Shown piece by piece: positions 41,129 to 49,398 of a stretch of 64,000 nucleotides of DNA. A program made the translations under genes and the position numbers. The notes beneath the pieces were generated by a model. It worked only from the letters and a program-made list of their open reading frames with translations. It was not told where the DNA came from and made no database searches. The stretch is from Actibacterium naphthalenivorans. Its GTDB lineage: Bacteria > Pseudomonadota > Alphaproteobacteria > Rhodobacterales > Rhodobacteraceae. Every line of letters starts with the position of its first letter. The first letter of the stretch is position 1. The stretch lies in NCBI RefSeq assembly GCF_014196965.1, contig NZ_JACIEQ010000001.1, positions 310,001 to 374,000 on the forward strand. Direction: 5' to 3'.

Positions 41129-43381
41129 ATGCCCGATCGGACCGAAAGCGAAAGCCGCAAACTGCTCCGGCGTTTGCGTGATACTCTTGCCGAGCCCGGC
41201 AAGGGGCAGGAACGGCTCGACCGGATCACCCATATCATCGCTGATTCCATGCGCACCGAAGTGTGCTCGATCTACCTGTTCCGCGATGCCGAGACGCTGG
41301 AGCTGTGCGCCACCGAGGGGCTGAAAGCCGCCGCCGTCCACAAGACCCGGATGCGGGTGGGCGAGGGCCTGGTCGGCCGCGTCGCGCAAAGCGCGCAGCC
41401 CATCAACACCGGCAACGCCCCCGCCGCAAAGGGGTTTCGTTACATGCCGGAAACCGGGGAAGAGGTTTATTCCTCGTTCCTGGGGGTGCCGATCCAGCGG
41501 CTGGGCGAACGGCTGGGCGTGCTGGTCGTGCAATCCAAGGAGGCCCGCGAATTTTCCGGCGACGAGGTTTACGCGCTGGAAGTGGTCGCCATGGTGCTGG
41601 CCGAAATGACAGAGCTTGGCGCCTTCATCGGCGAGGGCGCGGCCCTGTCGCCGCTGCATCAGCGCACGGCCATGTTCCGCGGCGGTGTCGGCCAGGAAGG
41701 CGTGGCCGCGGGCCATGTCTGGCTGCACGAACCGCGCGTGGTGGTGACCAACCCGATCGCCGATGATCCCGTGTCCGAGCAGGCCCGTCTGCGTGCCGCG
41801 GTGGACGCGCTGCGGGTATCGGTGAACGACATGCTCAGCAGCGCCGACACGATCGACGGCGAGCAGAAGGATGTGCTGGAAGCCTATCGCATGTTCGCCA
41901 ATTCCCGCGGCTGGCTGCGCCGGATGGAAGAGGATATCGCCCGCGGCCTGTCTGCCGAAGCCGCCGTCGAGAAAGAACAATCCACCGCCCGCGCCCGGCT
42001 GCAGACCGTCCCCGATGCCTATCTGCGCGAACGGCTGCACGATCTTGACGATCTGTCGAACCGCCTTCTGCGTATCCTGACCGGACAGGGCCAGGACACC
42101 GGCGCCGAAATGCCGCCCGATCCGATCCTGATCGCCCGAAACATCGGCCCGGGCGAGCTGTTGGCCTATGGCCGGAGCCTCAAGGGGATCGTGCTTGAAG
42201 AGGGCTCTGTCGGCAGCCATGCGGCCATCGTCGCCCGGGCGCTGGCAATCCCGCTGGTCATCAATGCCGAACGGATCACCACCGAGGCGCTGAACGGCGA
42301 TGCCATTCTGGTGGACGGCGAACAGGGCGTGGTGCATCTGCGCCCCGAAGATACCGTGGCCGCCGCCTTCAACGACAAGATCGCGATGCAGGCCAAGGCG
42401 CAGGAACGCTACAGCTCGATCCGCGACAAGCCCGCCGAAACGCGGTGCGGCACGCGCATTTCGCTGCACATGAATGCCGGCCTGATGGCCGATCTGCCGT
42501 CACTCGAAGGATCGGGCGCCGAAGGGGTCGGGCTGTTCCGCACCGAGCTGCAGTTTCTGGTCCGCAACAAGGTGCCGCGCCGGGCCGAACTGGCCGCGCT
42601 TTACGCGCGGGTTCTGGATGCGTCGGGCGGGCGCCGTGTGGCCTTCCGGACGCTCGACATCGGATCCGACAAGGTGCTGCCCTACATGAAGCGCGAAGAC
42701 GAACCGAACCCTGCCCTCGGCTGGCGCGCGATCCGCGTCGGGCTGGACAAGGTCGGGGTGATGCGGATGCAGCTTCAGGCGCTGATCCGGGCGGCGAACG
42801 GCCGCCCGCTGACGGTGATGTTCCCCTTCGTCGCCCAGTTCGAGGAATTCACCGCCGCCCGCGATCACCTGATGCGCGAACTGGACCGCGAGGAAAAGCT
42901 GGGCCGCCCCCTGCCCGAAAAGGTCGAGATCGGGGCGATGCTGGAAACGCCCAGCCTGGCCTATGCGCCGCGCCAGTTCTTCGAGCTGACCGATTTCATA
43001 TCGATCGGCGGCAATGACCTGAAACAGTTCTTCTTCGCCGCCGACCGCGAAAACGAGCGTGTGCGCCGCCGCTATGACACGCTGAACGTCAGCTTCCTGA
43101 CCTTCCTGGAGCAGATCGTGAAGCGCTGCGGCGATACCGGCACCCACCTGTCCTTCTGCGGCGAGGATGCCGGCCGCCCGATCGAGGCGCTGTGCTTTGC
43201 GGCGATCGGGATGCGCACCCTGTCGATGCGCCCGGCCTCGGTCGGGCCGGTGAAACACCTGCTGCGCAAAAGCGATCTGCGCGAGGCGCGGGCGATCATC
43301 GAAACCGCGCGCGAACGCGGCGATCAATCGGTGCGCCCCGCGATCATGGACTGGATGCGCAGCCAGAATTGGGCCGTCTAG
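41129..43381 (+). CDS. ptsP: PTS-Ntr enzyme I (phosphoenolpyruvate-protein phosphotransferase)
   Basis: A 750-residue protein. An N-terminal GAF domain (about 20-155), an enzyme I N-domain (about 170-300), the phosphohistidine loop GSVGSHAAIVARAL near residue 370, and a PEP-binding TIM barrel (GVGLFRTELQFL, MFPFVAQFEEF, ISIGGNDLKQF, LSFCGEDAGRP) are in the normal order. It phosphorylates NPr with PEP and so signals nitrogen or carbon status to EIIA-Ntr. The phosphohistidine loop has GSVGSHA where enzyme I usually has GGxTSHA. It starts 13 bases after lysC, an arrangement common in alphaproteobacteria. Confidence 0.95.
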   Translation: MPDRTESESRKLLRRLRDTLAEPGKGQERLDRITHIIADSMRTEVCSIYLFRDAETLELCATEGLKAAAVHKTRMRVGEGLVGRVAQSAQPINTGNAPAAKGFRYMPETGEEVYSSFLGVPIQRLGERLGVLVVQSKEAREFSGDEVYALEVVAMVLAEMTELGAFIGEGAALSPLHQRTAMFRGGVGQEGVAAGHVWLHEPRVVVTNPIADDPVSEQARLRAAVDALRVSVNDMLSSADTIDGEQKDVLEAYRMFANSRGWLRRMEEDIARGLSAEAAVEKEQSTARARLQTVPDAYLRERLHDLDDLSNRLLRILTGQGQDTGAEMPPDPILIARNIGPGELLAYGRSLKGIVLEEGSVGSHAAIVARALAIPLVINAERITTEALNGDAILVDGEQGVVHLRPEDTVAAAFNDKIAMQAKAQERYSSIRDKPAETRCGTRISLHMNAGLMADLPSLEGSGAEGVGLFRTELQFLVRNKVPRRAELAALYARVLDASGGRRVAFRTLDIGSDKVLPYMKREDEPNPALGWRAIRVGLDKVGVMRMQLQALIRAANGRPLTVMFPFVAQFEEFTAARDHLMRELDREEKLGRPLPEKVEIGAMLETPSLAYAPRQFFELTDFISIGGNDLKQFFFAADRENERVRRRYDTLNVSFLTFLEQIVKRCGDTGTHLSFCGEDAGRPIEALCFAAIGMRTLSMRPASVGPVKHLLRKSDLREARAIIETARERGDQSVRPAIMDWMRSQNWAV

Positions 43382-43385
43382 CCCC

Positions 43386-44159
43386 CTACCGGCGCAGACG
43401 GCGCGACGCGGCCATCCGGGCGCGCAGTTGCTCGACCAGCAGGCCCTCGGCAACGCCGCTTTCCAGGCTCAGCCGTTTCAGCCCGAACTGCACATGGGCC
43501 ATTTCCTGATAGTAGCTGGTAAAGGCGAAATTCGTCGCCGCCCCCGCCACCGCGCCGATCACCGGCACGGTCTGCGCCGCCAGCTTCTGGCCCAGGGCCG
43601 TGGCCAGCCGTGGCGCCACCCGCGCGATCACCCCGTGCATCGCCGGGCCGGTCAGGGTGACACGGGCCGCCAGAAAGCCCAGATCGGCGCCATTGTCATG
43701 CGCCAGAGGCCCCGCCGTGGCAAAGACCTGAATGCAGTCGGCCCGCACCTGATCCTGCACCGGATCGAAACCATGCGCCTCGGCGATGCCGTGAATGGCG
43801 CGCAGCAGTACCGTCGTCGTCACCGGAAGTTCGGCCAGCGCCGAGGGCAGCCCGCCAAAGCCGCCCGCCGCGCCCATCGCCGTGGTCGCCGCGGTGGTCA
43901 GCCACTTGCCGCCATCGGGAATCCTGCCGCCGCGAGACCGCCCCGCCGCATCCAGCGCCACATAAAGCGCGCGCTCCGTCGCGCTCTCCAGCCGCAGCTT
44001 GACCCGGTCGGGAAGCCGCTCCAGCAGGTTCTCGGCCCTGCCCCCCACAAGGCTGAGCACCTGCATGCCCACCCCGCCCGCCGCACGATAGCGAAGCGCC
44101 AGCGCATCAAGCGCGGCATCATGATCGGTCGGAACAACACTCAGCATCGTCGCAGTCAT
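43386..44159 (-). CDS. EcsC-family protein
   Basis: A 257-residue protein with a glycine-rich hydrophobic centre (WLTTAATTAMGAAGGFGGLPSALAELP) and PVIGAVAGAATNFAFTSYYQEMAHVQF near the end, both typical of EcsC-family proteins named after a Bacillus ABC-transporter neighbour. Molecular function is unknown. It is convergent with ptsP, with only four bases between the genes. Confidence 0.85.
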   Translation of the reverse strand: MTATMLSVVPTDHDAALDALALRYRAAGGVGMQVLSLVGGRAENLLERLPDRVKLRLESATERALYVALDAAGRSRGGRIPDGGKWLTTAATTAMGAAGGFGGLPSALAELPVTTTVLLRAIHGIAEAHGFDPVQDQVRADCIQVFATAGPLAHDNGADLGFLAARVTLTGPAMHGVIARVAPRLATALGQKLAAQTVPVIGAVAGAATNFAFTSYYQEMAHVQFGLKRLSLESGVAEGLLVEQLRARMAASRRLRR

Positions 44160-44183
44160 CGGGCCTCCAGCATGGTTTCCCGA

Positions 44184-44708
44184 TCAAGATGGGGTGGCCC
44201 GCCCCGCCGAACAAGCCGCCTCTTGCGCGTGGCGCTCCACCTGCCCGGCCACACCGTCCCACGCCCCGGGCACAAGCGCCACGCCCAGGATCCGATCCGG
44301 GTTGGTGGGCGGCGGCATCTCCACCCCCTCCAGCCGTGCGAACCCGAACCGCCCGTAGTAAGGCGCATCACCCACCAGCATCGCCCGCGCCCAGCCTAGG
44401 GCGCGGGCCCGCTGCAGCCCCTCCTGGATCAGGAGCGCACCCAGCCCCTCGCCCTGATGGGTCGGGTGAACGGCGACAGGGCCCAGCAACAGGGCATCGG
44501 CCCCGCCCACACACACCGGCCAGAACCGGATTGCCCCGGCAACGATATTGTCCGGATCGCGCGCCACAAGGCACAGCGGTGCCACCGGCGGCACCCCGTC
44601 ACGCAGCCGATAGGACGACAGCGCCTCGCGCCCCGGCGCAAAGCACAAGTCATAAAGCGCCTCGACCTCCCACCAGTCTTCCGCCCGTTCCTGTTCCAGC
44701 CGGATCAC
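44184..44708 (-). CDS. GNAT-family N-acetyltransferase (YhbS-like)
   Basis: A 174-residue GNAT protein. The acetyl-CoA loop is VHPTHQGEGLGALLIQEGLQRA, and the YYGRFGFARLEGVEMPPP segment is common in the YhbS-type subgroup. The acceptor is unknown. It lies upstream of the EcsC gene on the same strand and may be cotranscribed with it. Confidence 0.88.
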   Translation of the reverse strand: MIRLEQERAEDWWEVEALYDLCFAPGREALSSYRLRDGVPPVAPLCLVARDPDNIVAGAIRFWPVCVGGADALLLGPVAVHPTHQGEGLGALLIQEGLQRARALGWARAMLVGDAPYYGRFGFARLEGVEMPPPTNPDRILGVALVPGAWDGVAGQVERHAQEAACSAGRATPS

Positions 44709-44789
44709 AGCCTGCCTCTCGATTTCCTGCTGGAAACGCCCCTAGCACGGGTCTAGGTCTGGAGCAAACAGGACCCAGAAGGAGCGCCT

Positions 44790-45395
44790 ATGTTCTATCG
44801 CCCCGAAGACGGCCACGGCCTGCCGCACAATCCGTTCAACGCCATCGTGACCCCGCGCCCGATCGGCTGGATCTCGACCCGGGGCGCGAGCGGGCAGGAC
44901 AACCTCGCGCCCTATTCCTTCTTCAACGCGGTGGCCTATGTGCCGCCACAGGTGATGTTCGCCACGACCTCGGCCAAGCCCGACCGGGGCGATACCAAGG
45001 ACAGCCTCGGCAACATCCGCGAAACCGGCGTATTCTGCGTGAATATCGTCGAATACGCGATGCGCGACGCGATGAACGTCACCTCCGGCCCCTGGGACAA
45101 GGACGTGGACGAATTCGAAAAAGCCGGGATCGCAAAGGCGGAATGCGAGAGCATCGCCTGTTCGCGCGTGGCGCGCGCGCCTGCGGGCCTGGAATGCAGG
45201 CTGACCCGGGTGGTACCGCTGGAAGGCCGCAGCAACTTCGCCGTGTTCGGCGAAGTCGTGGGCATCCACCTGCGTGACGATTGCCTGAAGGAGGGCAAAT
45301 TCGATGTCACGCATTTTCAGCCGCTCGCACGGCTGGGCTACCGCGATTACGCACGGGTGACCGAAGTGTTCACCCTGAAACGGCCCGGGGAATAA
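44790..45395 (+). CDS. Flavin-reductase-like FMN-binding protein
   Basis: A 201-residue member of the flavin reductase-like split-barrel family: AIVTPRPIGWISTRG, NLAPYSFFNAVAYVPPQVMFA and FCVNIVEYAMRDAMN are characteristic. Such proteins bind FMN tightly and reduce flavins or act on unknown substrates. AGAAGGAGCGCC precedes the ATG. A repeat-rich intergenic region follows. Confidence 0.88.
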   Translation: MFYRPEDGHGLPHNPFNAIVTPRPIGWISTRGASGQDNLAPYSFFNAVAYVPPQVMFATTSAKPDRGDTKDSLGNIRETGVFCVNIVEYAMRDAMNVTSGPWDKDVDEFEKAGIAKAECESIACSRVARAPAGLECRLTRVVPLEGRSNFAVFGEVVGIHLRDDCLKEGKFDVTHFQPLARLGYRDYARVTEVFTLKRPGE

Positions 45396-45439
45396 CCCTT
45401 CGCGGAAAGGAGCGCCTGCGGCGCAAAGGATTTTTCATT

Positions 45440-45551
45440 GGGGCTCTGCCCCAAACCCCGGGATATTTGCACCAAAGCAATCGGCAGCGCCGCATACACC
45501 CTTGCTTTGGATAAAATATCCCCGCCGGAGGCATCCCGGCCCGCAGGGCCG
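45440..45551. repeat. Compound inverted-repeat element, copy 1
   Basis: Three nested parts lie in the gap between convergent genes: a GGGGC-TCT-GCCCC hairpin (45440-45452), long imperfect arms GGGATATTTGCACCAAAGCA and its complement-like partner (45460-45480 and 45502-45522), and a CGGCCC-GCA-GGGCCG hairpin (45537-45551). The right part, beginning AAAATA and including GCCGGAGGCATC, recurs near 56.3 kb. It may act as a bidirectional terminator. Confidence 0.6.
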
Positions 45552-45596
45552 TAACAAATGGAATGCGCCACAGGCGCTCTTTTTCGGAAGGCCCGT

Positions 45597-47225
45597 TCAG
45601 TGGCCGCCGCCCAGCACCCCGGTACGCACGGAATAGTTGGTGGCGATCTGATAGTCGGGGTCGTCATCGGAATCCACCATCAGTTGCCCCGCCTTGGTCA
45701 GAAGCTGATGGCAGTCGCGGCTGAGGTGGCGCAGCTGGATCTGCTTGCCCGCGGCCTCGTATTTCGCGGCCACCCCTTCGATCGCCGTCAGGGCGGACTG
45801 GTCTGCCACGCGGCTGTCGGCAAAGTCGATCACCACCCGCGATGGATCATTGGCGGGATCGAACAGTTCGGCGAACCCTTCGGCAGAGCCGAAGAACAGC
45901 GGGCCCTGGATCTGATAGACCTTGGCGCCTTCGGGGGTTGCATAGGTTTTGGCATGGATCCGCTTGGCATTGGTCCAGGCGTATTCCAGCGCTGAGACGA
46001 TGACGCCGACCACGACCGCGATGGCGAGGTCGTAGAAGACCGTCGTGATCGTCACCAGCACGATCACCAGCGCATCGGCCACCGGCACCTTGCGCATGAT
46101 CTTGAAGGACTGCCAGGCGAAGGTGCCGATGACCACCATGAACATCACCCCCACCAGCGCCGCCAGCGGGATCTGTTCGATCAGCGGCGAGGCGACGACG
46201 ATGAACAGCAGCAGAAACAGCGCCGCGGAGATGCCCGACAGGCGCATCCGGCCGCCGGATTTCACGTTGATCATCGACTGTCCGATCATTGCGCAGCCGC
46301 CCATACCGCCAAAGAAGCCGGTAACCACATTGGCCGTGCCCTGCGCGACGCATTCCTGGCTGGCCCCGCCACGCTTGCCGGTGATCTCGCCCACCAGGTT
46401 CAGGGTCAGCAGGCTTTCGATCAGCCCGATCGCGGCCAGGATCAGCGCGTAGGGAAAGATGATCTGCAGCGTTTCGAGGTTCAGCGGCACGCCCGGCATG
46501 TGGAACCGGGGCAGGCCGCCCTCGATCGAGGCCAGGTCACCCACGCGCGGCACGTCGATGCCGAACAGGATGACCAGCGCCGCCACGATGCCGATCCCCG
46601 CCAGCGGTGCCGGGATCGCCCGGGTCAGCCGCGGGGTCACCCAGATGATCGCCATGGTCGCGCCGACCAGCGCCAGCATGGTGACGAGCGGCCAGCCCGT
46701 CATCCAGGTGCCGCCCGACATGCCGTGGCCCGATGCCTCGGCGCTGCCCGGCACCTTGAACTGGGTGAGCTGGGCGAGGAAGATCACGATGGCCAGCCCG
46801 TTGACAAAGCCCAGCATCACCGGATGCGGCACCAGCCGGATGAACTTGCCCAGCCGGAAGATGCCGGCGAGGATCTGCAGGATGCCCATCAGCACCACCG
46901 TCGCGAACAAATATTCCACCCCGTGATCGGCGACCAGCGACACCATGACCACCGCCAGCGCCCCGGTCGCGCCCGAGATCATGCCGGGCCGCCCGCCGAT
47001 CAGCGCCGTGATCAGCCCGACGAGAAACGCCGCGTAAAGCCCCACCAGTGGGTGCACCCCGGCCACGAAGGCAAAGGCCACCGCCTCAGGCACCAGGGCC
47101 AGCGCCACGGTCAGCCCGGCCAGGACCTCTGTCTTCACGCCCGCGGGCGTCAGGCCGCGGGGCGACATCGAAAGGCTGGCGGGCGAGTAACGCTCCGCAA
47201 AGGCGGCGAGAAGGGATCGGGCCAC
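45597..47225 (-). CDS. SulP-family inorganic anion transporter with STAS domain
   Basis: A 542-residue carrier with 10-12 predicted helices starting GLTPAGVKTEVLAGLTVALALVPEAVAFAF, the family's N-terminal signature. A cytoplasmic STAS domain (VVIDFADSRVADQSALTAIEG) closes the chain. SulP proteins carry sulfate, bicarbonate or related anions; which one is not readable here. The GTG at 47225 follows AGGATT; longer readings upstream overlap the promoter region of divergent mtnP. Confidence 0.9.
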   Translation of the reverse strand: MARSLLAAFAERYSPASLSMSPRGLTPAGVKTEVLAGLTVALALVPEAVAFAFVAGVHPLVGLYAAFLVGLITALIGGRPGMISGATGALAVVMVSLVADHGVEYLFATVVLMGILQILAGIFRLGKFIRLVPHPVMLGFVNGLAIVIFLAQLTQFKVPGSAEASGHGMSGGTWMTGWPLVTMLALVGATMAIIWVTPRLTRAIPAPLAGIGIVAALVILFGIDVPRVGDLASIEGGLPRFHMPGVPLNLETLQIIFPYALILAAIGLIESLLTLNLVGEITGKRGGASQECVAQGTANVVTGFFGGMGGCAMIGQSMINVKSGGRMRLSGISAALFLLLFIVVASPLIEQIPLAALVGVMFMVVIGTFAWQSFKIMRKVPVADALVIVLVTITTVFYDLAIAVVVGVIVSALEYAWTNAKRIHAKTYATPEGAKVYQIQGPLFFGSAEGFAELFDPANDPSRVVIDFADSRVADQSALTAIEGVAAKYEAAGKQIQLRHLSRDCHQLLTKAGQLMVDSDDDPDYQIATNYSVRTGVLGGGH

Positions 47226-47411
47226 GGGGGAATCCTGTGATTGGGGTCGGATGAATGCGCCACAGGTCCATAGCGGACGCGGGGCTTTGTGAAAACCGCT
47301 CCGATTACGCATGCCTGCCATGACCACACCGCATAACTTCAACCGGAAGGTTTCCCAAATCCGGCCCGCACCCTAAAACGGAGGGGAATGGAAAACATGG
47401 GGTGAGTCTGC

Positions 47412-48278
47412 ATGGCACGGAAGATCGCGGTAATCGGCGGTTCGGGCGTTTATGATATTGACGGTCTGCAGGACGCGGAGTGGAAGACGGTGCACTCGCC
47501 CTGGGGTACGCCGTCGGATCAGGTTCTGACCGGCACGCTGGATGGCACCGCCATGGTGTTTCTGCCGCGCCACGGGCGGGGGCACGTGCACTCCCCCTCG
47601 ACCGTGCCCTACCGCGCCAATATCGACGTGCTGAAGCGGCTGGGGGCGACCGATATTGTCTCTGTCTCGGCCTGCGGATCGTTTCGCGAGGAGCTGGCAC
47701 CGGGCGATTTCGTGGTAATCGACCAGTTCATCGACCGCACCTTCGCACGTGAGAAATCGTTCTTCGGCACCGGCTGCGTGGCGCACGTGTCTGTCGCGCA
47801 TCCCACCTGCCCGCGGCTGTCTGGCGCCTGCCTGAGCGCGGGCCTCGACGCGGGCATCACCATGCATGACGGCGGCACCTATCTGGCGATGGAAGGGCCG
47901 CAGTTTTCCAGCCTTGCGGAATCGCGGCTCTACCGCGATGTCTGGGGCTGCGACGTGATCGGCATGACCAACATGCCCGAGGCCAAACTGGCCCGTGAAG
48001 CCGAGCTTTGCTATGCGAGCGTCGCCATGATCACCGATTACGACAGCTGGCACCCCGACCACGGCGCGGTCGACATCACCGATATTGTCGCCACGCTGAA
48101 GGGAAATGCCGACAAGGCCCGCGCGCTTGTCACCCGCCTGCCGGCGTTGCTGGGCGCGCATGTGCCCTGTTCCGATGGCTGCGACAGGGCGCTGGACTAT
48201 GCCATCCTGACCGGCCCGGATGCCCGCGACCCCGAGGTTGTGGCGAAACTGGATGCGGTGGCGGGGCGGGTGCTGTAG
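47412..48278 (+). CDS. mtnP: S-methyl-5'-thioadenosine phosphorylase
   Basis: A 288-residue purine-nucleoside-phosphorylase-superfamily enzyme with IAVIGGSGVYDIDGL, PRHGRGHVHSPSTVPYRANI, SACGSFREELAPGDFVV, TYLAMEGPQFSSLAES and IGMTNMPEAKLAREAE. It splits methylthioadenosine, the by-product of polyamine and homoserine-lactone synthesis, into adenine and methylthioribose-1-phosphate. Adenine phosphoribosyltransferase (apt) 0.5 kb downstream would recycle the adenine, and the two are neighbours in many Rhodobacteraceae. Confidence 0.95.
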   Translation: MARKIAVIGGSGVYDIDGLQDAEWKTVHSPWGTPSDQVLTGTLDGTAMVFLPRHGRGHVHSPSTVPYRANIDVLKRLGATDIVSVSACGSFREELAPGDFVVIDQFIDRTFAREKSFFGTGCVAHVSVAHPTCPRLSGACLSAGLDAGITMHDGGTYLAMEGPQFSSLAESRLYRDVWGCDVIGMTNMPEAKLAREAELCYASVAMITDYDSWHPDHGAVDITDIVATLKGNADKARALVTRLPALLGAHVPCSDGCDRALDYAILTGPDARDPEVVAKLDAVAGRVL

Positions 48279-48287
48279 CGCCCCCTC

Positions 48288-48461
48288 TCACTCCGCCTGA
48301 TGGTCTTTCAGAAACTGGCGGATAAAGCCGCGAATTTCCCGCGCGGCGCTTGTATCCATCTGGTTGCAAAGCTGAACGAACGCGTCGCGCTCATCCTTGT
48401 CCAGACGCAAAACGAGCTGGCTGTTCTTCTTTGCGGATTTCTTTTCGGTCTTCTTGTTCAC
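48288..48461 (-). CDS. Small ribbon-helix-helix (CopG/Arc-type) DNA-binding protein
   Basis: A 57-residue protein with a lysine-rich N-terminus, then SQLVLRLDKDERDAFVQLC (strand and first helix) and MDTSAAREIRGFIRQFLKDH (second helix), which fits the ribbon-helix-helix fold. The GTG start is preceded by GGGAAGA. It is convergent with mtnP. Upstream lies the palindrome TGTATATACA (48501-48510), a plausible auto-operator shared with a divergent small reading frame. It could be a lone regulator or the antitoxin-like half of a small module; no toxin-like partner is recognisable. Confidence 0.75.
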   Translation of the reverse strand: MNKKTEKKSAKKNSQLVLRLDKDERDAFVQLCNQMDTSAAREIRGFIRQFLKDHQAE

Positions 48462-48481
48462 CAGCGATCTTCCCGTGGCAC

Positions 48482-48510
48482 TTGATATTTGGAGATGCGT
48501 TGTATATACA
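48482..48510 (+). promoter_or_regulatory. Predicted promoter with TGTATATACA palindrome
   Basis: TTGATA (48482-48487) is 17 bases from TATACA (48505-48510), reading towards the 38-codon frame. The perfect ten-base palindrome TGTATATACA (48501-48510) covers the -10 element and lies 40 bases above the ribbon-helix-helix start on the other strand. Confidence 0.5.
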
Positions 48511-48566
48511 TTTCCTATGCAAGAGCAGTACCAAAATAATTACAGTCAACAAAGGGAAAAATTGAA

Positions 48567-48683
48567 ATGATTTTACAGGCCGCAAAAACCATGCTCGTGC
48601 GGGACCGGATGGATTGGCACAAGCCGCATCTGTCATGGGTTCCCGATTGGAACTATCGCCTGTTCCGAAACGTGAAGAAATGA
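48567..48683 (+). CDS. Small uncharacterised protein, 38 residues
   Basis: An ATG with AAAGGG upstream opens a 38-codon frame. The product is basic and aromatic-rich, containing VRDRMDWHKPHLSWVPDW and ending RLFRNVKK. It has a good predicted promoter and a hairpin after the stop, so it looks like a small monocistronic gene. I recognise no family. It diverges from the ribbon-helix-helix gene, with the palindrome between them. Confidence 0.5.
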   Translation: MILQAAKTMLVRDRMDWHKPHLSWVPDWNYRLFRNVKK

Positions 48684-48688
48684 CCATC

Positions 48689-48711
48689 GGGCGCCGGTAA
48701 ATCCGGTGCCC
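48689..48711 (+). terminator. Hairpin after the 38-codon frame
   Basis: The arms GGGCGCCGG/CCGGTGCCC pair with one G-T wobble around a TAAAT loop, five bases after the stop codon. No U run follows. Confidence 0.45.
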
Positions 48712-48790
48712 GCCCCCTGCAGCTTCTTGCGCGCGGGGCGCCCATCGGCCAAACAGTTTTCAGCCCGACCGCTACTGAAAGCCGCCACCG

Positions 48791-49330
48791 ATGATCAACC
48801 GCCCGACCGTCAAGGACTATATCCGCACCATCGTCGACTTTCCCCATGAAGGGATCATGTTCCGCGATGTCACAACCCTGTTCGCCGATCCGCGCGGCTT
48901 TCGCATGGCGGTGGACCAGATGCTTCACCCCTTCGCCGGCCAGCCCATCGACAAGGTTGTCGGGCTCGAGGCGCGCGGCTTCATCCTGGGCGGCGCCATC
49001 GCGCATCAGCTGACCGTCGGCTTCGTGCCGATCCGCAAGAAAGGCAAGCTGCCCGGGACCACGATCAGCCAGGACTACAAGCTGGAATATGGCGAGGCGA
49101 TCGTGGAAATCCACGATGACGCCATCCAGCCGGGCGAGCGTATCCTGGTGGTCGATGACCTGCTGGCCACCGGCGGCACGGCCGAGGCCGGGATCAGGCT
49201 GATCGAACGGCTGGGGGGCGAGATCGTCAGTTGTGCCTTCATCATCGACCTGCCGGAGCTGGGTGGACGCAAACGGCTGGAAGAGCTGGGGATGGATGTG
49301 CATGCGCTATGCGCGTTCGAGGGGGCGTGA
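48791..49330 (+). CDS. apt: Adenine phosphoribosyltransferase
   Basis: A 179-residue purine salvage enzyme. The family N-terminus is [21 protein letters not shown], the adenine-site segment is [17 protein letters not shown], and the PRPP-binding motif is [17 protein letters not shown]. It makes AMP from adenine and PRPP and would use adenine released by MtnP. A double hairpin follows three bases after the stop. Confidence 0.95.
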   Translation: MINRPTVKDYIRTIVDFPHEGIMFRDVTTLFADPRGFRMAVDQMLHPFAGQPIDKVVGLEARGFILGGAIAHQLTVGFVPIRKKGKLPGTTISQDYKLEYGEAIVEIHDDAIQPGERILVVDDLLATGGTAEAGIRLIERLGGEIVSCAFIIDLPELGGRKRLEELGMDVHALCAFEGA

Positions 49331-49332
49331 AG

Positions 49333-49383
49333 AAGAATTTTCCCGAAAATTCTTTGGCCTGAAAAATCTTCGTGAAGATTTTT
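49333..49383. terminator. Double-hairpin bidirectional terminator
   Basis: Two AT-rich perfect stem-loops stand in tandem: AAGAATTTTC/GAAAATTCTT (49333-49354) and AAAAATCTTC/GAAGATTTTT (49362-49383), with loops of only two to four bases. They separate convergent apt and the FAD-linked dehydrogenase, and T runs exist on both strands. Confidence 0.8.
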
Positions 49384-49398
49384 CCGCGGGCACGGCAC

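Noticed and set aside
39502-41256. Minus-strand reading frame of 584 codons
   Set aside because: It is antisense to lysC and the SDR gene, both with clear catalytic motifs; no domain is recognisable in the shadow.
45396-45596. Insertion sequence remnant
   Set aside because: Inverted arms are present, but there is no transposase fragment or target-site duplication; a structured intergenic repeat fits better.
48288-48683. Classical toxin-antitoxin locus
   Set aside because: A ribbon-helix-helix protein is typical of antitoxins, but the neighbouring 38-residue frame is divergent and matches no toxin family, so the pair is reported only as two small genes.
49333-49383. CRISPR-like repeat pair
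   Set aside because: The two units are self-complementary hairpins of different sequence between convergent genes, which fits terminators.
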